From NCBI RefSeq assembly GCF_016522505.1, contig NZ_JAEHOH010000009.1, positions 1-64,000 on the forward strand: a stretch of 64,000 nt of DNA, in the 5' to 3' direction. The position numbers were made by a program, and so were the translations under genes. Shown piece after piece: positions 9,081 through 16,850 of this stretch; within the stretch, counting starts at the first letter, position 1, and each line of letters starts with the position of its first letter. This stretch comes from Leucobacter chromiisoli. Lineage in GTDB: Bacteria; Actinomycetota; Actinomycetes; Actinomycetales; Microbacteriaceae. The notes below the pieces were generated by a model, which worked only from the letters and a program-made list of their open reading frames with translations, did no database searches and had not been told where the DNA came from.

Positions 9081-9945
9081 GGCAGCCACCTCCGTCTGGG
9101 GTGGACAGCACCACCTCCGACAGCACCCGGTCGTCGGCGAGGAGCGCGCGGAGGGGTTCGCCGGTGACCAGGCGGTGCAGGATGCCGCGTGCGGCGCTGG
9201 TGTGCGCCTGGTTCGGGTCCGGCGTCCCCAGCGCCACCCGCAGCATCGCAAGCCACGAGGCGGCGGGGATGTCGAGGAGGGCGCGGGCGTGGTAGTCGCG
9301 GCGCAGCGACTCGAACGCGGAAGCCCGCGACGCTGATTCTGCGAGCCGGGTGATGATGTACTCGATCCCGCCCCGTGCAGCCTCGACCGGCCAGCCGAGC
9401 AGATGGAACAGCGCGACCGCGTCTTCGACGGCCTGCCCCACCCGGGCGGGGGTCTCGTCGTGCTCGGGTTCCTCGATGAGGTCGGGGGCGGGGATTGTGA
9501 GGCTGTGGTGGTAGTCGGTCAGCGGGTTCTCCCGGTCCGAGAAGCGCTCTGCGTCGTGGTGGGTGGAGAACTTCGGTCGCCGCGCCTGATGCACGGAGCA
9601 CAGCAGCCCGTTCGCGCGTTCCTCGGCGATGCAGGTCACTTTCACTGCGCGGGTGATGACGGCCCAGGGGTCGTCGGCGCGCCTCACGGCGCCGGTGCGC
9701 ATCGCGTCGAACGCCGCGGCGGCCGCTTCCCACGGGTCGAGGCCGTGCCGGCGCGCGAGCGCGGCGTACTTGTCGGCCGCGTGCCGCATGAGGGCTGCGA
9801 CTTCGGGGTCGTGCCGCCACGCCCATCGGCCTTCCTCGTGCAGGCGGATCAGCAGGGCGCGGAGCCCTTCGGAATGCTCGAACCCCCACCGCGCATCCCG
9901 TTCGGGACGTGCGGCAGGGGTGCTCTTCGTGCGGGTCTGGTTCAT
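9067..9945 (-). CDS. Element protein of unknown function
   Basis: A 292-residue soluble protein not recognised. The ATG at 9945 has GGAGGTG 9 nt upstream; the longer frame above it lacks a binding site. The sequence is rich in Arg, Ala and His. Around residues 80-150 it reads PWEAAAAAFDAMRTGAV and PWAVITRAV, and the middle part contains AVALFHLLGWPVEAARGGIEYI. The helical, Trp-containing style resembles replication-initiation or helix-turn-helix accessory proteins of actinobacterial elements, but no motif settles this. It overlaps the ParB-like gene by 14 bp, so the two are translationally linked. Confidence 0.65.
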   Translation of the reverse strand: MNQTRTKSTPAARPERDARWGFEHSEGLRALLIRLHEEGRWAWRHDPEVAALMRHAADKYAALARRHGLDPWEAAAAAFDAMRTGAVRRADDPWAVITRAVKVTCIAEERANGLLCSVHQARRPKFSTHHDAERFSDRENPLTDYHHSLTIPAPDLIEEPEHDETPARVGQAVEDAVALFHLLGWPVEAARGGIEYIITRLAESASRASAFESLRRDYHARALLDIPAASWLAMLRVALGTPDPNQAHTSAARGILHRLVTGEPLRALLADDRVLSEVVLSTPDGGGCHGCQ

Positions 9946-10038
9946 GATGACGGCACCTCCTACATGGCAGGTGCGCCCCGCGTGCCTGGGGCCGGGAAGG
10001 TCCTGCGCGAACCGGGCTGCTGACTCGTGCATGGCGGA

Positions 10039-10515
10039 TCACCTCAGCCCCATCCCCGAACGCGCGGGCTCCGGTCGTGTCTGGCGTCTGCGGCCCCGGA
10101 TCGACAGATCGGGCAATCGCGATGCCCGCTCACTCCGGACCGCACGCTGTTCGGCGCGGTCCTGCTTGCGGTCGGCGCGGGCGTCGCGGAGGCGCTGGGC
10201 GAGCTCGGCCCGCAGATCGAGCCCCCACCCGGTCGCGCGGGCGCCGCCCTGCATCGCCAGCTCGGTCGGCCGCACCCACCGAATCTGCGTCCGCCGCTTC
10301 GCCTCAGCATCCGGCTCGGCTTCTACCGTGTCGCGCTCGGCGCGGTCGCTCCCGGTCAGGGAGGGGTCGCGGTGTACGGCGAGCATCGACCGCTCCGCCT
10401 CCACCTGCTCAGGCCCGCCCGGCGAGGTTCGTTCGGCGTTCATCGCCGCAGCGAGCGCGGGATGCAGACGCGACCGCGCCGCCTCCGCTACTTCGGGGCC
10501 GTGTTCGTGGTACAT
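10039..10515 (-). CDS. Small charged protein of unknown function
   Basis: A 158-residue protein rich in Arg, Ala and Glu with no hydrophobic segment and no recognised domain. Residues 95-140 would form a strongly charged helix (LRAELAQRLRDARADRK). Its start lies inside the end of the DUF2637-type gene (28-bp overlap in a different frame), and the next gene follows after 93 bp. Codon use matches the neighbours. It is probably a real element gene because it keeps the operon packing, but no function can be given. Confidence 0.55.
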   Translation of the reverse strand: MYHEHGPEVAEAARSRLHPALAAAMNAERTSPGGPEQVEAERSMLAVHRDPSLTGSDRAERDTVEAEPDAEAKRRTQIRWVRPTELAMQGGARATGWGLDLRAELAQRLRDARADRKQDRAEQRAVRSERASRLPDLSIRGRRRQTRPEPARSGMGLR

Positions 10516-11354
10516 GACGGGTCCTCCTCGTCTCTGGGGTCATCTGCAGCCGTCGCGGCTGCTGCATCGGTCGTTGGCATAGCGATGACTGGCTGTTCGG
10601 TGCCGGGCTCGGCTTCCGGCGTGGGGCTGGGTTGCGGGAGCCAGCGGCCGACGGTCGAGGGGTGCACGTCGAGGTAGCGGGCGATCTTCTTGTTCGACCA
10701 GCCGCCCGCCCGCAGCACCTCCGCCACCTCACGCCGCGACCACCCATCCCGCCCCTGCTCTGGCATCGGCGGATCACCCGCTTCGGCGCCGGGCTCCGCA
10801 TCGGGCGCCAGCACCGCAGCGAGCACCGGCGCTCGGAGCGCCGGTTCCAGCGACGCCACCGGCACCGGCCCGCCCGGCCGCTCCGCGGCCTCGACGTGCA
10901 GTTCCGCGGCTTCCTCAGCAGCCGTCTCAGGGGCCGGTTTGGGTTGGTGGCGGGTGAGGATCACGGTGAGGTGCGTGATCGCGAGCAGCACCAGCGGTGG
11001 CACTGCCGCAACCGACGCCGCGAGCACCGCAGGCACATCCGCATCGGCGGCGACGATCGCGTGGATCGAGTTCGCCGTCACCGACAACCCAGCTCCAGCG
11101 ATGAGCAGCATCCAGGGGTACCAGGCGGTGCGGGTGCCGGCGAGCGCGACGACGGCGACGGTCGCAACGACGATGACGCCGTCCACGATCAGCGGCCACG
11201 CCCACGCCTGCCCCTCCTCGATCCCGGAGCGGCGGGCGAGATCGGCCAGCGCAATGAAGGAAAGCCAGAACGCCCCGCACGCGATCAACACCGTCCCCGC
11301 CACCGCCGTCACCACGGCGAGCCAGCCACCCCGGCGCTCCCTCCTCATGTTCAT
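10488..11354 (-). CDS. DUF2637-like membrane protein with C-terminal HTH
   Basis: A 288-residue protein. The N-terminal 130 residues contain about four transmembrane helices, separated by IEEGQAWAWPLIVDGVIV and LSVTANSIHAI, the signature style of DUF2637/SpdB-like proteins of actinobacterial plasmids and ICEs. The C-terminal part contains GWSRREVAEVLRAGGWSNKKIARYLDVHPSTVGRW at about 205-240, a helix-turn-helix of the Trp-flanked resolvase/MerR-like kind. It may therefore connect membrane and DNA. SpdB proteins assist spread of conjugative elements within mycelia; a like role here is inference. The ATG overlaps the stop of the prim-pol gene by 4 bp. Confidence 0.78.
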   Translation of the reverse strand: MNMRRERRGGWLAVVTAVAGTVLIACGAFWLSFIALADLARRSGIEEGQAWAWPLIVDGVIVVATVAVVALAGTRTAWYPWMLLIAGAGLSVTANSIHAIVAADADVPAVLAASVAAVPPLVLLAITHLTVILTRHQPKPAPETAAEEAAELHVEAAERPGGPVPVASLEPALRAPVLAAVLAPDAEPGAEAGDPPMPEQGRDGWSRREVAEVLRAGGWSNKKIARYLDVHPSTVGRWLPQPSPTPEAEPGTEQPVIAMPTTDAAAATAADDPRDEEDPSCTTNTAPK

Positions 11355-12259
11355 GCGAGCACCCGCCCTCGATCAACTGGGGCACGCTGCGCAACCGGGC
11401 GCGCCGTGGCAGGTGCGGGTGCTGCCGGGGTGGTGTTCGGAGTGCGGTAGGCGGAGCGGATCGTGCGCTCGATCTCCCGCGGCGGCAAGCCAATCCCTTC
11501 CGCAACCGGCCCGAGCGCCTGAAACGCTTCCGCCAATGTGGCGCCGTTCTCCGCGAGGCGGCACGACGCCCAGAACAGGCCCTGGTTCCGTTCGCCTTCG
11601 CCTTGCCCTTCCAGCCATGCCGCGATCCGCTTCGCCCGCTCCTCCACAGTGCCGCGGAACGGGCGCGCCTCCCACGACGACCGCACGGGCCTCGGGTCCA
11701 GAAACTCCCGCAGCGCGCCCGCGTCGACGGGATGCACGTCGCCAGTGGCGAGGTCGAGGAGCTGATACGCGACCGTCTCGCCGTCGATGATCGTTCTCGA
11801 CGGCGGGGCGACGATGTAACCAGCGGTGCCTCGGAAATCGAGCTGCGCCGCCCCCGACGCCCACGACCGCTGCTCGATGGCGGCTGCCGGATAATAGGCG
11901 TGCAACCCGCCCGACGGGGTGACGACCTGCACCGCCCACCCATCGAGCAGGCCCGCCTCGGTGGCCTGCTGCCAAGAGGCGGGACCGCGCGGCGGGTCGC
12001 CCTTCACATCGACATCGACAACCTCGATCCCCGAGATGGGGCCGGTCGGGATGCCGATGTTCGCATCCGGCCACCGCCGCCACCACGCCTCAACCTGCGC
12101 GGGATCGGTGCTGGCATCCTTGAAACCATGCGCGACGAGCGGCCGCTTCTCACCCGGCACACAAGGAAACACCGGCACCCCCAGCGAAACATAGTGGCGG
12201 GCGGCGTCCGCGAGACTCATGCGGGCGACCGGCGCGAGGAGCTGTTCGACGTCCATCAC
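11351..12259 (-). CDS. Bifunctional DNA primase/polymerase (prim-pol)
   Basis: A 302-residue archaeo-eukaryotic-type primase domain. Residues 30-45 read VFPCVPGEKRPLV, the acidic catalytic pair is VDVDVKG with D82 and D84, and the distal histidine motif is SGGLHAYYP with H120. These are the marks of the bifunctional DNA primase/polymerase N-terminal family, used by plasmids, phages and ICEs to start replication. A separate superfamily-3 helicase domain is absent; the protein ends with an Ala/Pro-rich tail. It overlaps ArdC and the DUF2637 gene by 4 bp on each side, so the three are one translational unit. Likely role: autonomous replication of the excised element. Confidence 0.88.
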   Translation of the reverse strand: MMDVEQLLAPVARMSLADAARHYVSLGVPVFPCVPGEKRPLVAHGFKDASTDPAQVEAWWRRWPDANIGIPTGPISGIEVVDVDVKGDPPRGPASWQQATEAGLLDGWAVQVVTPSGGLHAYYPAAAIEQRSWASGAAQLDFRGTAGYIVAPPSRTIIDGETVAYQLLDLATGDVHPVDAGALREFLDPRPVRSSWEARPFRGTVEERAKRIAAWLEGQGEGERNQGLFWASCRLAENGATLAEAFQALGPVAEGIGLPPREIERTIRSAYRTPNTTPAAPAPATARPVAQRAPVDRGRVLA

Positions 12260-13362
12260 AGCCCCCGCACCAGCGACGAGGAACGCGCCGACCGTGCCGC
12301 AGCTGGCTTCCGCGCGGACGAGCGGGCCGACGGCTTACGCTCGACCTGCTTCGCCGCCGAGACTTCGGGACCCTCGCGGGTGAGGCCCGGCGGGGTGCCG
12401 TCGCCAAGCTGTTCGGTGTCGAGCCGATCCAGGATCTCGACGGCGACCTTCCGCACCCGCTCCGCGGTCGCCTGCACCACCTGGATCGGGTTCTTCCCGT
12501 CGGCGGCCATCGCCCACCCCGACACATACGGGATCGTGAAGGCGGTCGTGTCCATCCCGTGCGCGGCCCCGACCATGAGCGCGACGGACTCGGCTTCGAC
12601 TTCGCCGATCCCGCGATGCTGGCGGGCTTCCTCCTGGTCGGGGCCGTGCATCTTCACGTGCGCGAGCTCGTGCACGAGGGTCTTCACCTGGGCGGCATCG
12701 TCCATATTCGTCCGCACCGCCACCTGCCGAGTGTCGAAGTTCGTGCTGCCGTTCGCGCCGTGGATCATGCCCTCGTGCGGCACCGGCAAGAACTGGAACC
12801 CAGCCTCGGCAACCTGCCGGATCAGCCCATCACGAAGCCCCGCCGGGGCCTCGCCTTCGAGAAGCTGCGGCGAAGGCGGGAGCGGCACATCCGGGCCGCT
12901 GGTTTGAGAGATGTCGAAGACGTAGGCGACTTTCGCGCCGATCATCCGCGACCTGACGACCTCGCCCGGCTTCGGCTGCTCTTTCGGGGCGAGCTTGCGC
13001 CACGACATCGGACCAGCAGGAGTCTTCGACGCGAACTTCCCGGTCACCGGCGCGAGAATCGCGTACCCCTTCTGCCCCTTCTGAACCTGGCGGCCGAGCT
13101 GCTCCCACTGCCGGAACCCGGCCACGTACGTCGGCATCGGCTCGGGCACCCGGCCGGCTTCCCAGGCGGCCTGATGCTGGGCGAAGATCAGCCACGAGTT
13201 GTTCACGCTGCGGGACCGGAACTTCGCCGCAAACGTCAGCGCCTGCTTCCAGTCTTCACCGGTGACCAGCTTCTCGACCTGCGCGTTCAGCTGCTCGCGC
13301 ACCTCGTCGAGCTTCGCCTCCCGCGCGGCGCGCGCCTCTTCGGGGGTTCTCCTCGCAGCCAT
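12256..13362 (-). CDS. ardC: ArdC-type antirestriction protein
   Basis: A 368-residue protein with the two ArdC parts. The N-terminal ssDNA-binding region (residues 20-160) contains FAAKFRSRSVNNSWLIFAQ and a GYRQWEQLGR-like box (here FRQWEQLGRQVQKGQKGYAI). The C-terminal zincin-like domain contains HELAHVKMHG with H231, E232 and H235, and a later acidic helix, IGEVEAESVALMV. ArdC proteins bind incoming single-stranded DNA and protect it from host restriction just after conjugative entry. It is the first gene of the long minus-strand operon, which fits early expression in the recipient. The tail from 335 is Arg/Ser-rich. Confidence 0.9.
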   Translation of the reverse strand: MAARRTPEEARAAREAKLDEVREQLNAQVEKLVTGEDWKQALTFAAKFRSRSVNNSWLIFAQHQAAWEAGRVPEPMPTYVAGFRQWEQLGRQVQKGQKGYAILAPVTGKFASKTPAGPMSWRKLAPKEQPKPGEVVRSRMIGAKVAYVFDISQTSGPDVPLPPSPQLLEGEAPAGLRDGLIRQVAEAGFQFLPVPHEGMIHGANGSTNFDTRQVAVRTNMDDAAQVKTLVHELAHVKMHGPDQEEARQHRGIGEVEAESVALMVGAAHGMDTTAFTIPYVSGWAMAADGKNPIQVVQATAERVRKVAVEILDRLDTEQLGDGTPPGLTREGPEVSAAKQVERKPSARSSARKPAAARSARSSSLVRGL

Positions 13363-13594
13363 GACCGCCTCCTCTCGTCATCGGGGCGGCCCGAGAACGG
13401 GGTGCCCGTGCAAGCGAGGTACGCCGGGGATGCCGGCGGCGGGTCGAGACGGTCAGCGAACAGTAAGAGGTAGGTTGGCCGTCAGGACCCAACGGCACCT
13501 GACGTAGGACTACCGATAGCAGCCCATGAGAGATTCGTTCCCGCGGTCGGGCGAACTGCGTCCATTCCCTGCGCAGAGAATGTCTAAATGCTGG

Positions 13595-14593
13595 TCACAA
13601 CGATTTTTCTTGCATCGCCCGGTACCGGCCCGGAGTGAGACCAGTGCATTCCCGAAAAGCCGTCGCAGCACGATTCCGACTCACCCACCCAACCAGGTTG
13701 CCGGCCTCGGCAATCGACACTCCAGACTCACGAAGGAGCCGCGCCATCTCCTCAACACGGAGCATCGTGAGATATGCCAGCGGCGTCTTCCCGTAAGCGT
13801 TCGTGAACACTCGGACGAGTTGCTTTTCGGAAAGGTGTACCGCTCCTGATAGTTCCGAGAGCAACCATGCACGGCGCACATCAGAGGCCAGGAGCTCTCG
13901 CACAGCACGGGCCTCGGCCCGCAGCGGTGCGAACCGCCGCCCACGCGGGACCGACGGGCGCGTGCGCGCCCGCTGAGCCGGAAGAGTGCGAGTCGGCGAG
14001 ACGTGGATGAACGGGGACACCTGGTCGATCACCGCGTGCCAGAGCGCCTGCATCCGGTGGAATCGTTCCCGGTACTGCCCGTCGACGCTGAGCGCGACCA
14101 ACTCATCAAGCCACGGCATCAGCATCCCGATCCGATCCTCACCAAGCCCCATCAACTGTGCGGGCTCGGTGTAGATCGTGTCCGCGACACTCTGCGACGC
14201 GAAGCGATCCTTGACGATATCGATGTACTGCCAGAAGAACTGATCCAGGATGAAATCGAGATCGAGATAGATCACCGTGACGGTGACGTGGCCCTCGGGT
14301 TGCGCGCCGCAGAGCACGTTCGCGCCGAGCAGCAGCACGTCACCGACCTTCGCGTGCTTCTCCCCAAACTCGCTGTAAACGATTGCCGATCCGTCGCGCA
14401 CGGTGGCGAGCTTTACGCAGTCATAGGTCTCGGGGCCGACTGGTCGGTGAAAGGTGCGGGTGCGGGCGAGCAGTGGCTGGTAGCCACCAGTAGCCACCAG
14501 GTCCTGATTCGCCAGCGAAAGCCGATCGTTCCCGCTACTCATCGCTGACGCGCACATGGTGAGCCCGGCCAGATCAGAGAGCGGGCTCCCCAT
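13595..14593 (-). CDS. AraC-family transcriptional regulator
   Basis: A 332-residue regulator. A cupin-like N-terminal sensor region (about residues 40-190) precedes a C-terminal AraC/XylS double helix-turn-helix: LSELSGAVHLSEKQLVRVFTNAYGKTPLAYL, then MARLLRESGVSIAEAGNLVGWVSRNRAATAFRECTGLTPGRYR. The last part is the canonical second helix-turn-helix. It lies upstream of, and in the same direction as, the ardC-transfer operon, a common position for AraC regulators in actinobacterial ICEs. It may control transfer genes, though its ligand is unknown. The start is uncertain: ATG codons at 14593, 14557 and 14542 all lack a good ribosome binding site. Confidence 0.85.
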   Translation of the reverse strand: MGSPLSDLAGLTMCASAMSSGNDRLSLANQDLVATGGYQPLLARTRTFHRPVGPETYDCVKLATVRDGSAIVYSEFGEKHAKVGDVLLLGANVLCGAQPEGHVTVTVIYLDLDFILDQFFWQYIDIVKDRFASQSVADTIYTEPAQLMGLGEDRIGMLMPWLDELVALSVDGQYRERFHRMQALWHAVIDQVSPFIHVSPTRTLPAQRARTRPSVPRGRRFAPLRAEARAVRELLASDVRRAWLLSELSGAVHLSEKQLVRVFTNAYGKTPLAYLTMLRVEEMARLLRESGVSIAEAGNLVGWVSRNRAATAFRECTGLTPGRYRAMQEKSL

Positions 14594-14641
14594 GAGCGCG
14601 TCAGAGGACTTGAGCGGGACACCTGGCTTCCTTCCGTCGAA

Positions 14642-15704
14642 TTACTCCCATTGTCGCAGGAGGGCTTCGAGAGCCGCGGCCGCTTGGAGCGGGAGCACGC
14701 CGTTGCCGAGCGCGGTTATCTGTTGGTTCGCGGTCAGTACGTAAGCCGGGCCCGTAACCCAGCCCCGTTCAAGTCCCATCAGCCATTCGAGGAACGCCGG
14801 GGCCGGTCTCGGTCCGCCGGACTCATGAAGGAGTGCCGGGCTCGGAGCCGCACTCCCTGTGATGTACTCCCATCGGGCTATGGCGTCGGCGTATCGTCCC
14901 CAGCGGTGAAGATGCCATCTATCAGCGACCACAGACTCTCCGACTCGTTCCGACATTCGGTCGAGCCATTCGGCCCGTGCAAGGCGAGGTCGATGACCTG
15001 ATGAGAGAGCGCGATTGTTCCCGCTCTCCCCGCCGCGGGAAGCGTCCGAGGCGAGCGGCGTGCGAAAGAGAATCGGCGCGATGCGCGAGAACGAAGACGC
15101 GGAACCGGGGATGCGGTGCGCCGATGAGGGAAGCGGGTAGGCCGATCCAGCGCGCGTCGTACCGGAGGTCGGCCAGGTCTCCGAGTACGGCGCCGAGCGC
15201 CCGGAGAGGTCGAGCTGGCTCGTCTCCCACACCCCAGAGGCCGGGTTCCAGATCGCGAAGGGTTGCGGGGTCAGGGGTTGCATCGGAGACTCCTTCGGGG
15301 GTTGCACGAACGGCGGATGCGGAGAGCAGACCGCGCACGTTCTCGATCACGACGTACTCGGGGCGCAAGCGGTCGATCGCGTCGGCCATGTGCGACCAGA
15401 GCCCGGAGCGGGTGCCAGGTGTGAGGCCGGCCATCTTCCCGACAGTCGAGACATCCTGACAGGGGAACCCGCCGCAGAGGATATCCACCGGCGGCACGTC
15501 CGCCCAGTTGATCGTGGTGATGTCGCCGAGGTTCGGCGCGTCCGGCCAGTGGTGCGCGAAGACGCGCTGCACGGGACTGATCTCGGAGAACCAGACCGTC
15601 TGCGCGTGGAGGGCATGTTCGACGGCGAGGTCGAGACCGCCGTAGCCGGAGAACAACGACCCGACGCGGAGAAGCGCGGCGCTTGGGGCGGGGTCTTCTC
15701 GCAT
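14642..15704 (-). pseudogene. DNA cytosine-5 methyltransferase, split by a frame change
   Basis: The 5' part (from the ATG at 15704, with GGGAG upstream) carries the C5-methyltransferase motifs in order: LFSGYGGLDLAV (motif I, SAM binding), GGFPCQDVS (motif IV, catalytic Cys), VVIENVRGL (motif VI) and PRFRVFVLAHR (motif VIII). This frame stops at 14922. The 3' part reads in another frame, beginning no later than about 15090, through WGRYADAIARWEY, FLEWLMGLERGWVTGP and ITALGNGVLPLQAAAALEALL, which are the target-recognition/motif X end of phage- and ICE-type enzymes. All parts of one enzyme are therefore present, but no single frame holds them. It is either a frameshift mutation, a sequencing error, or two overlapping genes. 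Confidence 0.7.
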
Positions 15705-15758
15705 CGGGGCTCCCGGTGATCGGTGCTCCCGGCCCGCACGCCCAGTGCTGCCGGATGG

Positions 15759-15947
15759 TCACCTCTCAGGTGCACCCCGCGCCCACCTCGAACGCTCGGA
15801 ACTCTCACTCGCAAGTTCCGTCGCCGACGCACGCCAGCCTGACCTCGCCGAGGCGCAGGCGATCAGCTCGTCGTACGTCTCGTTCCTGACCTTCCACGCG
15901 TCTTGCATCTGCGGTTTGACGCGTGCATCACTCGCCTCAGAAGTCAC
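15759..15947 (-). CDS. Possible small protein upstream of the methyltransferase
   Basis: A 62-codon frame beginning with GTG, 54 bp upstream of the methyltransferase start and on the same strand. The middle, DAWKVRNETYDELIACASA, looks protein-like, but the third-position G+C is lower than in neighbouring genes and no ribosome binding site is clear. It could be a short element gene or chance. The remaining sequence between 15705 and 16038 shows no other convincing gene; it must contain divergent promoters for the methyltransferase and for the gene at 16039. Confidence 0.28.
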   Translation of the reverse strand: MTSEASDARVKPQMQDAWKVRNETYDELIACASARSGWRASATELASESSERSRWARGAPER

Positions 15948-16038
15948 ACGCTGCTCGCGCCGATCTGCTCGTTGCGCCGTAGCTGTCTACGCGCACCTTC
16001 TTCCTGACCGAGACTCCACGGAGGAAGGGACGCGCGCC

Positions 16039-16482
16039 ATGAGCACGGGAGCACCGAGGTACCAGCCAGCCCAGTTCGAGGCGTCGGGGTGGGAGTCGGG
16101 CACGCCGGAGCGCAAGGCCCGGTTCGTGAACTCGCTGCTGCGGTTCATCGCTGCTGACTTCCCGCGTGAGCGCTTCACCCGATCCCTGTACGGCGGGTTT
16201 TCCACTCACGGCTGCTTCGGGTTCATCGCGCACTACAACCTCGACGGCTTCTACGAAGCCCAGCTCTCCACCCCAGACCGACGCGCCCGCTTCCTCCACG
16301 ACCTGCGCCAGGAATGCGAACGCGACGCCCGGCATGATCGGCCTGATCTATGGAGCGACGTGAAACGCGTGCTCGCCGAACGTCTGCAACCCCAGGAACT
16401 GCAGCCACCAGCCCGACGGCTGCCAGCACCTACGCGGCGGCACTCCTCGCCGAGCAGGCGCGACTGCCGGACGCTCTTCTGA
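16039..16482 (+). CDS. Element protein of unknown function
   Basis: A 147-residue soluble protein. The ATG at 16039 has GGAGGAAGG 9 nt upstream, which decides the start over the longer frame from 15745. The core reads ARFVNSLLRFIAADF, then GGFSTHGCFGFIAHYNLDGFYEAQL, then FLHDLRQECERDA, a compact alpha/beta-like protein of the kind seen as conserved hypotheticals in actinobacterial ICEs. The last 30 residues are Arg/Pro-rich. It is the only plus-strand gene in the transfer half and ends just before the long guanine tract, so its 3' region may be unstable. Confidence 0.6.
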   Translation: MSTGAPRYQPAQFEASGWESGTPERKARFVNSLLRFIAADFPRERFTRSLYGGFSTHGCFGFIAHYNLDGFYEAQLSTPDRRARFLHDLRQECERDARHDRPDLWSDVKRVLAERLQPQELQPPARRLPAPTRRHSSPSRRDCRTLF

Positions 16483-16496
16483 CCCGGCACCGGGGT

Positions 16497-16552
16497 GGGG
16501 GGGGGGGGGGGGGGGGGGGGGGGGGTGGGGGTCCACCTGCACCCCCCCCCCC
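16497..16552. repeat. G29 homopolymer with a facing C11 tract
   Basis: A run of 29 guanines (16497-16525), then T, five more guanines, a short spacer TCCACCTGCA, and 11 cytosines (16542-16552). The two tracts can pair as a hairpin or form quadruplex structure. Such a run is prone to slippage in the cell and to error in sequencing, so its exact length should not be trusted. It lies 15 bp after the stop of the gene at 16039. Confidence 0.9.
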
Positions 16553-16613
16553 AACCCGATTGCACCTGCTTGTGGGGAGAGCGGAGCCGTTTGAGGCGAT
16601 GGTTCAGTCGCTA

Positions 16614-16651
16614 GCGCGAGGGGACTTGAACTGACCTCGACCCCCTCGCGC
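16614..16651. other. Perfect 10-bp hairpin with T-loop-like sequence
   Basis: GCGCGAGGGG (16614-16623) and CCCCTCGCGC (16642-16651) form a perfect inverted repeat around an 18-nt loop. Read on the minus strand, the loop region gives TTCAAGTCCCCTCGC, which looks like the T-loop and 3' stem of a tRNA, but no complete tRNA can be folded here. It could be a terminator without a T-tract, a recombination site derived from a tRNA 3' end, or a structural element. There is no decisive evidence for any of these. Confidence 0.45.
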
Positions 16652-16748
16652 CGCGAATCTCGGGCGAGCATTCTACTGTATGAAATCAACGATCTACGGC
16701 ATCTAACCTGTGGATAACTCCACCGCGATACCCCGACCTACAGGCTGC

Positions 16749-16770
16749 TTAGCACTTTCGTTAGCACTTT
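16749..16770. repeat. Tandem TTAGCACTTT repeat, 12-bp period
   Basis: TTAGCACTTT occurs at 16749-16758 and again at 16761-16770, separated by CG. A 12-bp spacing puts the two copies on nearly the same helix face. Short spaced repeats of this kind are used as binding sites for recombinases or regulators. No partner gene is identified, so only the repeat itself is certain. Confidence 0.6.
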
Positions 16771-16850
16771 TCGCAGCCCGAGCTAGGAGTCGTGCAAATT
16801 GCAGAGTAGCTAGCCACCGCATAGGCATGATGGGGAAGTTTCACGGGCTC

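Larger units (their letters stand above)
16483..16850. other. Intergenic region between transfer genes and copper cargo
   Basis: A 368-bp stretch without a convincing gene. It holds a guanine/cytosine homopolymer pair (16497-16552), a 10-bp perfect hairpin (16614-16651) and a 12-bp-spaced tandem repeat (16749-16770). Local A+T is higher after 16670, unlike the coding DNA around it. The position, exactly where the transfer backbone ends and the copper cargo begins, suggests a cargo insertion junction. No promoter for the minus-strand ATPase gene is needed here, because that gene ends at 16851. Confidence 0.6.

Noticed and set aside
15745-16482. Longer version of the plus-strand gene beginning at 15745
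   Set aside because: The strong GGAGGAAGG site before ATG 16039 marks the true start; the upstream 98 codons are not protein-like.
16600-16660. A possible tRNA suggested by a T-loop-like word
   Set aside because: No acceptor, D-arm or anticodon arm can be folded around it; kept only as a hairpin and possible attachment remnant.
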